Source: Planctomycetota bacterium
GTDB taxonomy: Bacteria > Planctomycetota > Phycisphaerae > WQYP01
DNA length: 19,583 nucleotides
Assembly: GCA_021852245.1 (NCBI GenBank)
Contig: JAJZNY010000122.1
Span: 1-19,583, forward strand
Direction: 5' to 3'
In this document: positions 14,131-19,583 of the stretch, piece after piece
Position numbering within the stretch: position 1 is the stretch's first letter
Layout of the letters: the number at the start of each line of letters is the position of its first letter
The notes under the pieces: model-generated
Seen by the model: the letters and a program-made list of their open reading frames with translations, nothing else
The model's database searches: none
What the model was told of the DNA's origin: nothing
Translations under genes and position numbers: made by a program

Positions 14131-14451
14131 TCAGCGGCTGCGTCCGAGCAGAATTCCCAGCGCCAGCCCGGCCCCTGCGGCAATGGCGATGGACTTGTAC
14201 GGATTTTTCCGCACATACGTGAGCACCGCCGCCTGCGTGTGATCAAGCTGGTCGTGCAGAACTTCCTGCTTGCCGTGCACCCATTCACTGGCGCGTCCTT
14301 TGATGTCGCCGGCGTAGCTGGCCGCGACTTTGGTCGCCTCGGATGCCAGGTCTTTTACCGCCCCTTTGGCGGCGACGTACTTGCCCCGCAGATCAGGATC
14401 CATGACTTGGCTGTTCTGGGCGAGGACTGGAGTTGGAGCATGTTCCGACAT
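14131..14451 (-). CDS. DUF883 family protein (ElaB/YqjD-like)
   Basis: A 106-residue protein with a long amphipathic helical region (about 20-80) and a single C-terminal membrane helix preceded by VRKNPYKSIAIAAGAGL, the DUF883 signature, ending in an arginine tail. In E. coli, YqjD is a tail-anchored inner-membrane protein that can bind ribosomes in stationary phase. A strong AAGGAGG lies seven bases ahead of the ATG at 14451, so it is probably well expressed. It is the first gene of a leftward operon; the gap to the next gene is 118 bases. A hairpin followed by six Ts lies in its leader at 14466-14489. Confidence 0.85.
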   Translation of the reverse strand: MSEHAPTPVLAQNSQVMDPDLRGKYVAAKGAVKDLASEATKVAASYAGDIKGRASEWVHGKQEVLHDQLDHTQAAVLTYVRKNPYKSIAIAAGAGLALGILLGRSR

Positions 14452-14688
14452 GATAAAACCTCCTTAAAAAATTCGGCTCTCTCAGAGAGTCGTAACCAAC
14501 ATCTTCTATATCAATGTAGGCATAGGGGCATGCTGAAATCAAGGAAAAACTTCCATTTTCGGCCCAATGCAACTGGTCCGGCATGGATATCGGCAGCCAG
14601 GGCATCAGCGGTCGGACGGGGAAAAACCTCATTTTTTGTTTGCCGGTCGGCGGGAGGAACGTATCGAGGGTTGCGATCCACCCCGTAT

Positions 14689-14715
14689 CGACCGCCACAA
14701 AGGTGGGTATGAGCC
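14689..14715 (+). repeat. 27-bp promoter-upstream element, copy 2
   Basis: CGACCGCCA followed by CAAAGGTGGGTATGAGCC (one C shared) matches the minus strand of 1352-1379 at 25 of 28 positions including one gap. It ends 14 bases before the -35 hexamer. From its first base to the -35 the distance is 41 bases in both copies. Confidence 0.55.
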
Positions 14716-14729
14716 GGCATCCATACGGC

Positions 14730-14758
14730 TTGACAGTCGTTTTCTGCAACTCCATAAT
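14730..14758 (+). promoter_or_regulatory. Sigma-70 promoter of the secreted hydrolase gene
   Basis: TTGACA (14730-14735), a 17-base spacer and CATAAT (14753-14758) are a perfect -35, optimal spacing and a five-of-six -10. Transcription would start near 14765, giving a leader of about 66 bases that holds a small hairpin TCGGA-TGCC-TCCGA (14793-14806) before the AGGGG ribosome-binding site. Confidence 0.75.
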
Positions 14759-14830
14759 CGACCCGGTGAATATTGGTTGAAACGAAATACGGTCGGATGC
14801 CTCCGATACGCCTGACTTTCAGGGGCCACG

Positions 14831-15775
14831 ATGCTCAACTCGCATAAATTCATATGGACTTTTCCGGTCGTTGTATTGGCCGTGACAACCTCAGCGATTG
14901 CGGCTGCCCCGAAACACGTTGTTATTCCGGTTTGGCCGCATTTGCAGGTGCCACCCGCGATGCGCATCTGCAAAAGCAGACATCATGGAAAGGTCTTAGT
15001 GGCGCCTGTGCGCTGGCCGACGCTGACGGAATACCTGGCTCCTGAAAATAAAGCCAATGGGTGCGCCGTCATCAGTTGTCCCGGCGGGGGCTACGGGATT
15101 CTGTGTGTGGATTGGGAAGGCACGCGGGTCGCAAGGTTTCTTAATAGTATCGGCGTTTCCTGCTTTGTCCTGCAGTATCGCCTGCCGGACGGGAAACTGC
15201 CTCCCGGTGGTGTACCGTGGCCTCTGCAGGATATTCGCCGAGCGATGCAGATTGTCAGAGCCAATGCCGCAAAATGGCATATCAATCCGCATGATATCGG
15301 GGTGGCGGGCTTTTCCGCCGGCGGATCGGTGGCGTCGCTGGCGGCCGTGCATTGGCTGCCGGGGAATCCCGATGCCAAAAATCCGCTTAATCGCTACAGC
15401 ACACGGCCGGATTTTTTGATTTTGGGTTATCCGGTCATCTCCATGATGCCCAGTATTACCAATATTGTAACCCGTAATAATCTTCTGGGCACGAACCCGC
15501 CAAAAGATGTCGCGGAATATTTTTCCAGTGAATTGAATGTTACGCCGCTGACGCCGCCGGCGTTCATCTGCTACGCGCGTGATGACACCGTGGTTTCACA
15601 TCAGAATGAAATTCGATTCTATAAAGCCCTGAGACGCAATGGTGTGCCGGCCGAATTGCGTGTTTACAGGATAGGCGAGCACGGTTTTGTATCCGGCCCG
15701 AAGCGCGGCGTCAACAAGTGGTCGCACGCCTGCAAGAAATGGCTGGAACAAATGCATTTTATCCCTCACAAGTAA
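14831..15775 (+). CDS. Secreted alpha/beta hydrolase (acetyl-xylan-esterase-like)
   Basis: A 314-residue protein with an N-terminal signal peptide (hydrophobic FPVVVLAVTTSAIAA, cleavage about residue 25) followed by an alpha/beta hydrolase domain of the esterase/lipase group. The oxyanion-hole CPGGGYG (about 83-89), nucleophile elbow GFSAGG, acid Asp in ARDDTVV and His in GEHGF are visible. Secreted members of this group often remove acetyl or other ester groups from plant polysaccharides, so a carbohydrate esterase is likely, but the substrate cannot be read from the sequence. AGGGG lies about six bases before the ATG. It is monocistronic, with its own promoter (14730-14758) and terminator (15850-15869). 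Confidence 0.87.
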   Translation: MLNSHKFIWTFPVVVLAVTTSAIAAAPKHVVIPVWPHLQVPPAMRICKSRHHGKVLVAPVRWPTLTEYLAPENKANGCAVISCPGGGYGILCVDWEGTRVARFLNSIGVSCFVLQYRLPDGKLPPGGVPWPLQDIRRAMQIVRANAAKWHINPHDIGVAGFSAGGSVASLAAVHWLPGNPDAKNPLNRYSTRPDFLILGYPVISMMPSITNIVTRNNLLGTNPPKDVAEYFSSELNVTPLTPPAFICYARDDTVVSHQNEIRFYKALRRNGVPAELRVYRIGEHGFVSGPKRGVNKWSHACKKWLEQMHFIPHK

Positions 15776-16112
15776 GCAGGTTCCAGTGCGAATATCCGTA
15801 CCGCCGCCCCGGCATCTGCGACCGAGTCCCGGCCACCATTTTTCCGGCAGGTCGGGGCGACCCTTTTTTCAACATGAACAATTGTCCTTAAAAGGCGAAA
15901 TGAAAAAGGTTGCGATTCCTCACAGCTTTCGGACTCTCAAATTGATGCCGGTACCCCGGCGGCGATTGCATCAGCGACCTGTGCTTTCGCTTCATCATCA
16001 GCAAGACCAGCCCGAGAGGGTCGAACAGGCCCGGGGAGGCCGGTACCGGAAAACCAGAGCGGGAACACGGCTTGGATCAAAAACAGGATCAACCGGGTCT
16101 GAGGGTCAAATT
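15776..16112. other. Gene-free stretch after the secreted hydrolase
   Basis: 337 bases between convergent genes. The only supported element is the terminator at 15850-15869. A rightward frame starting at 15900 (AAGG before ATG) runs through this stretch and on antisense to the phosphatase gene; it is strongly basic, repetitive in Q/R/H and looks like a shadow. Nothing else was recognised. Confidence 0.5.
15850..15869 (+). terminator. Rho-independent terminator of the secreted hydrolase gene
   Basis: GGTCG-GGG-CGACC is followed by C and six Ts, a GC-rich five-pair stem with a tight loop and a clear U-tract, 75 bases after the stop codon. Confidence 0.72.
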
Positions 16113-17951
16113 TCACTCAACAGCCTTGATGACGACAAGCGTGGTATCGTCCACGCGGCTGTTGAGGCCGACAAACCGGCGGGTTTCCCATACGAGCTGG
16201 CGACATATCTGTTCGGCGGGCAGATCGGCGAAGCGCAGATAGGCTTCCCGCAGCCGCGCCCGGCCGAACGATTCGCCGTTGAAATTCATCGCATCGGTGA
16301 GCCCATCGGTGTAAATGAGAATGCAATCCCCTTTTTTAATATCGAGGATGTGCTTGCCATATTTTTCATTCGGATCGACACCCAGCACCATGCCGCCGGG
16401 GCCCAGTTCACGAATGGTTCCATCGCGAAGCAGCAGCGCCGGATCGTGACCGGCGACGGCATAGGTCAACCGCCGTGATGTTAATTCCAACGTCCCGTAC
16501 CAGAGGGTGACAAATTCGCCGCTCTGCGTATCGGCCACAATGGCTTTATTAACGCGACTGATCACTTCGTCGAGATCGTAAATGTCGCTGGCGTAAGCAC
16601 GGATGGAAGCGCGGGCCGAGGCCATGAGGATGGACGCCGGCAGCCCCTTGCCGACGATATCGGCCACCGCGATCCCCAGCGACTGGGGGCCGAATTCGAT
16701 GAAATCATAGAAATCACCTCCGAGTTCAAAGCAGGGCACGTACAGCGCCGCAATATCAAACCCTTTGATGGACGGTGCACGGCCGGGAATCATGCGCCGC
16801 TGCACTTCGGCGGCAATCTGCACCTGCCGCTGCAGTCTGACTTTTTCGATCGCCTCTTCCTGGAGACGGGCGTTTTCAATGGCGGCGGCGGCCTGATTGG
16901 CGATGGACTGAAGCAGACGTATTTCAAATGAGGTGAATGTCTTGGGGGTGTCGGTGTAAACCCGGATCACACCGATGGGGTGCCCCTGGTACGACAGGGA
17001 GGTGCACAGGACGGAGGCAATTCCCTCCCGACGGGCATCTTCGGGATAGGCGATTCTCGGATCGGTCGTCATATCGACAATCTGAACGACCTTACCGGCA
17101 AGGGCCTCGCGATCGACGCCGCTCTTGTCAACCAGGATCGGCCCCTTCCTGAGATACGCATCCGAGAGGTTATAGACACTCTTAATCACCAGCTCATCGC
17201 GCTGATCATCGAGCAGTCGAAGCGAGCAGGCCTTGGCCCCCATGGCCTGTGCGACACTCTGCGTGACACGATCCAGCGTCTGAGCCAGACCACGAGCCTC
17301 GGCGGTGATGGTGGAAATGTGGAAGAGTGTTGATAATTCAACAATTCTCCGCCGAAGCTGCATCTCCTGTTCGCAGAGCCGGGAGATGGCGCTGGCCAGC
17401 AACTGCAGAAACTGAATACCGGCCGAGCGCTGCACGGCCGATTCCGACGCGCAGAGTTCAAGCAGTTCCCGCGCCTGCGCCGGCTTGATGTTGAACCGGG
17501 TCGAGAGTTCATCCGCCCGCGCCGCATCAATCCGGTGATGATGCGGCTCCATACTGATACTGCCGAGGCGGATACCCGCGACCATAATCGGCGCGGAAAA
17601 CGGCTGGTTGAGAGAATCCGGCCCCCCATCGCGCTGGGCGGCCGCAATGGCGGCCGAGCGTGCCTGAAATCGATCACTGACGGTCGGCTGCGTGAGGGGC
17701 TGACCGCGGGCATCGCGGATGCAGGCGGATACCTGGGCCACGCTCGCCAGAGAGTCCTGAATATCCTGGAGCGTATCAACGTCCAGAAAATCCGTCAGCG
17801 ACGCCTCTTTCAGTGAAACCAGATCCGCAATTTCATTGTCCGCGGGTCGGCCGACCCGTGGCGCAGGCATCGCCGCGCTGCCGTCGGCGGAGATTGTCGA
17901 CTCGGTGCTGGTCAATTCCGGTATCCTTTGCGCCGCCTCAATGCCTGCCAT
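16113..17951 (-). CDS. GAF-domain SpoIIE-type serine phosphatase with PocR-like N-terminus
   Basis: A 612-residue cytoplasmic PP2C-family phosphatase (RsbU/SpoIIE type), which usually dephosphorylates anti-sigma-factor antagonists. Residues about 42-150 resemble the PocR sensory domain (SLTDFLDVDTLQDIQDSLA, then APIMVAGIRLGSI) but lack its cysteine cluster. A helical linker (about 150-205) leads to a GAF domain (about 206-362) and a signalling coiled coil (362-385). The phosphatase domain (386-612) has metal-binding aspartates in GGDFYD (Asp413), VADIVGKG (Asp431), YTDGLTDA (Asp549, Asp553) and DDTTLVV (601-602). The ATG overlaps the end of the TPR gene by 14 bases, indicating translational coupling. 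No partner STAS or anti-sigma gene is in the window. Confidence 0.92.
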   Translation of the reverse strand: MAGIEAAQRIPELTSTESTISADGSAAMPAPRVGRPADNEIADLVSLKEASLTDFLDVDTLQDIQDSLASVAQVSACIRDARGQPLTQPTVSDRFQARSAAIAAAQRDGGPDSLNQPFSAPIMVAGIRLGSISMEPHHHRIDAARADELSTRFNIKPAQARELLELCASESAVQRSAGIQFLQLLASAISRLCEQEMQLRRRIVELSTLFHISTITAEARGLAQTLDRVTQSVAQAMGAKACSLRLLDDQRDELVIKSVYNLSDAYLRKGPILVDKSGVDREALAGKVVQIVDMTTDPRIAYPEDARREGIASVLCTSLSYQGHPIGVIRVYTDTPKTFTSFEIRLLQSIANQAAAAIENARLQEEAIEKVRLQRQVQIAAEVQRRMIPGRAPSIKGFDIAALYVPCFELGGDFYDFIEFGPQSLGIAVADIVGKGLPASILMASARASIRAYASDIYDLDEVISRVNKAIVADTQSGEFVTLWYGTLELTSRRLTYAVAGHDPALLLRDGTIRELGPGGMVLGVDPNEKYGKHILDIKKGDCILIYTDGLTDAMNFNGESFGRARLREAYLRFADLPAEQICRQLVWETRRFVGLNSRVDDTTLVVIKAVE

Positions 17952-19583
17952 GACCCGTCAGCCATGCTTTATCCAGTATCGACGGCCAGAGGCTGCCGGT
18001 TCCCCATGAACTCCACAGGGAAAGAAGTGATCGGAGCTTGTTTTCATGCCCGGTCTGGTAATAGGTATAGGCCAGCAGAAAAGCCGCTGCGTTGCTCTGA
18101 TCGGGCAGCATGCGTTTAAGTTGACGCTGTGCATCCCGGACGGCATGGCGCGGCAGCATTTTCCTGAAGTTGTACCTCAGCGACGTGAGTTCCGGATGAT
18201 GCACAAAAGCCGTCTTGAAATCGGCGTAGGCGCTGGCATACATTCCGCCCATGAGTTCCGTATTGGCGCGTGCAAGGCGGGCGAGCTCATTGCCCGGGTT
18301 AACGATCAGGGCGGAATTAAAGCGGTACAGCGCTGCGATATAACGCCCCTGCTTCAGATCGATCTGCCCACGCTTCATGTATCGGTTAAACGCGTTGGGT
18401 GTCGGCCCGGCAAGATTGGAAAGCGGCGATATCTTCCGGCCCGCCTTGAGCTTCCGGGTCACCTTCGGCGAGAGCCAGTTCCTTGCCGCCGCGGGAGAGT
18501 TCACGGCGGGATAGCCTGCCGCTCCGGCTCCCGGCGTGTTGGCCGTATTCGGCATTTGTCCGACCGTGCGTTTGGCCGTGATGGGCGCGATCGGAAGCCC
18601 CGTAATAGGATCAATCATGAGTTGCCGGGCCTGTTTGGAATTTTCCGGCGCCAGCGTGGTATTGGTAATCGCGGGCCTGCCTCCGATACCCGGAGCGACG
18701 ATCGTGGACCTGCGCCCGCTGCTGAGTTCCGTCAGGAGCCGCTGATAATAATCGCCGGACGGCACGTGCTTGCGTGGAGCGTAGCCGACCAGCCCCTGAT
18801 GCCGTTGGTTCAGTGCGTTATTCTTCGGCCTGCTGGACGCGAGTCCCATGTCGCGGGTGGAGGTGACCATGCCATGGACCTTCAAGGTTGAATACGATTT
18901 TCGCTCACCGTTACGAGCCGATTTATTCATCTGCCCGGGCATCAGCGCTGCGTTCATCGGGCGTAGCCCGAAGAGCGGATTAATTTCACCGGAACTTCCA
19001 GTCGCCATTCCCGCATACGCCTGCGGGTTGGTGGGGAGGCTGACATTGGAATTAAAAAATGATAATCCCTGTCCGTTGGCGCTGATGGGAGAATTCACCT
19101 GCGTTGCACCGATGCCGGTCAGGGACGTGCTGACCCCAAGGCCCGCACCAATCTGGGCGGCGTAACCTTGATTGGGATTGACAGCCGCATTAACCGCATT
19201 GTTCACCGCAAGGCTTGATATCCCCTGGCTGACCGCATTGACACTGCTGAGCCGCGCCTGAGACGGTGAAAAATTCGACGAGCGGAACGACGACGCCCCG
19301 ACGACGGGAATCTGTGCATACGTGGTGCCGCCACCGGGAAGGGGCACCGGTACCACCCTGGAAAACTGCGGCATCCCGGCGGGGTTATAGGCAGCGCCGG
19401 AATTCTGCAGGCCGTAGATATTCGGATTGCTCGGCACATAGCCCTGAATGGGATTATTACTCCCGCCGCTGCCGACGAGATTGTTGGCGTCCTGAGCGGT
19501 TCCATTTTGCACATAGACCTGTGCATAGAGAGGCCCGGCCGCCAGAGCAGCCATCGCCGCGAGCAGGAGAATGGGGGAATCTT
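17938..19583 (-). CDS. Secreted TPR-containing protein (N-terminus beyond window)
   Basis: At least 547 residues; the frame stays open to the right edge. An ATG at 19554 exists, but the nine codons upstream encode a hydrophobic stretch (PILLLAA) continuous with MAALAAGPLYAQ, so the real start and most of the signal peptide lie outside. Cleavage is likely after the YA of LYAQ. The mature N-terminal half is low in charge and rich in Asn, Gly, Ser, Ala and Pro (NPNQGY, SGGSNNP), fitting an extracytoplasmic, largely disordered region. From about residue 385 onward (counting from that ATG) there are two or three TPR units (RGQIDLKQGRYIAALYRFN, ANTELMGGMYASAYADF, LLAYTYYQTGHENKL). It overlaps the phosphatase gene by 14 bases. 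Role unknown; probably a cell-envelope scaffold. Confidence 0.82.
   Translation of the reverse strand, partial: DSPILLLAAMAALAAGPLYAQVYVQNGTAQDANNLVGSGGSNNPIQGYVPSNPNIYGLQNSGAAYNPAGMPQFSRVVPVPLPGGGTTYAQIPVVGASSFRSSNFSPSQARLSSVNAVSQGISSLAVNNAVNAAVNPNQGYAAQIGAGLGVSTSLTGIGATQVNSPISANGQGLSFFNSNVSLPTNPQAYAGMATGSSGEINPLFGLRPMNAALMPGQMNKSARNGERKSYSTLKVHGMVTSTRDMGLASSRPKNNALNQRHQGLVGYAPRKHVPSGDYYQRLLTELSSGRRSTIVAPGIGGRPAITNTTLAPENSKQARQLMIDPITGLPIAPITAKRTVGQMPNTANTPGAGAAGYPAVNSPAAARNWLSPKVTRKLKAGRKISPLSNLAGPTPNAFNRYMKRGQIDLKQGRYIAALYRFNSALIVNPGNELARLARANTELMGGMYASAYADFKTAFVHHPELTSLRYNFRKMLPRHAVRDAQRQLKRMLPDQSNAAAFLLAYTYYQTGHENKLRSLLSLWSSWGTGSLWPSILDKAWLTGHGRH

Larger units (their letters stand above)
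14452..14830. other. Divergent regulatory region between DUF883 operon and secreted hydrolase
   Basis: 379 bases without a supported gene. It contains the leftward leader of the DUF883 gene with the small palindrome CTCTCT-C-AGAGAG at 14477-14489, the second copy of the 27-28 bp upstream element (14689-14715), and a strong rightward promoter (14730-14758). A short frame at 14583-14780 has a faint PilZ-like look but no ribosome-binding site and overlaps these elements. Confidence 0.6.

Noticed and set aside
14583..14780. 65-codon frame with a faint PilZ-like pattern (DIGSQGISG, then YGLTVVF)
   Set aside because: No ribosome-binding site, no RxxxR motif ahead of it, and it overlaps the upstream element and a strong promoter, so resemblance is probably chance.
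15900..16478. 193-codon rightward frame with AAGG before its ATG
   Set aside because: Most of it lies antisense to the conserved phosphatase domain, its composition is that of a shadow frame, and it follows directly on a terminator.
1..19583. tRNA, rRNA, CRISPR array or complete insertion sequence
   Set aside because: No T-loop/anticodon arrangement, no rRNA-like segment, no regular spaced repeats and no transposase were found by eye; a tRNAscan or Infernal run would be decisive.

Overview
This 19.6 kb window is ordinary-density bacterial chromosome, GC-rich, with clear Shine-Dalgarno sequences ahead of most genes. No rRNA, tRNA, CRISPR array or complete insertion sequence was seen. The gene mix (TPR protein plus SpoIIE-type phosphatase, response-regulator HD-GYP protein, PduO-type cobalamin adenosyltransferase, actinobacterial-like FumC, DUF883/YqjE-like operon, several secreted or lipid-anchored proteins of unknown function) and the style of the proteins would fit a Planctomycetota-like bacterium, perhaps Phycisphaerae. 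That placement is an inference with low to moderate confidence; no marker gene here settles it.

Layout. 1-284: the tail of a second copy of the alcohol dehydrogenase-thiol peroxidase pair, with the peroxidase part broken. 285-564: no gene, but a dispersed CGCAGAGG-type repeat. 565-1125 (-): GIY-YIG-like protein. 1126-1524: divergent regulatory region. 1525-3916 (+): zinc alcohol dehydrogenase, tpx and dienelactone hydrolase-like gene, plausibly one detoxification operon. 3975-4994 (-): receiver-HD-GYP protein. 5238-5701 (-): hicB-hicA toxin-antitoxin pair with its own extended -10 promoter. 5702-6042: an intergenic region rich in predicted structure (G-quadruplex motif, two abutting hairpins, a nested stem just before the next start codon). 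6043-8733 (+): a tandemly duplicated two-gene membrane cassette, A1-B1-A2-B2, where A is a double zinc-finger protein with two membrane helices and B a small membrane protein with a possible split PH-like fold. 8725-9414 (-): nadD, overlapping B2 tail to tail. 9486-10052 (+): cobalamin adenosyltransferase. 10136-10849: clpP. 10880-11548: lipoprotein. 11631-13052: fumC. 13145-14451 (-): a three-gene operon resembling E. coli yqjD-yqjE-yqjK. 14831-15775 (+): secreted alpha/beta hydrolase with a near-consensus promoter and an intrinsic terminator. 16113-19583 (-): a secreted TPR protein (cut by the window end) coupled to a GAF-SpoIIE phosphatase.

How they work together. The adh-tpx-dlh set handles reactive carbonyl, peroxide and lactone compounds. 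NadD, the cobalamin adenosyltransferase, ClpP and FumC are housekeeping functions. HD-GYP and SpoIIE-type proteins are signalling outputs. The two most unusual items are (1) the duplicated A-B cassette with identical zinc-ligand spacing in both A proteins and a structured leader region, and (2) a 27-28 bp sequence found twice in the window, each time 13-14 bp upstream of a -35 element in a 17-bp-spaced promoter.
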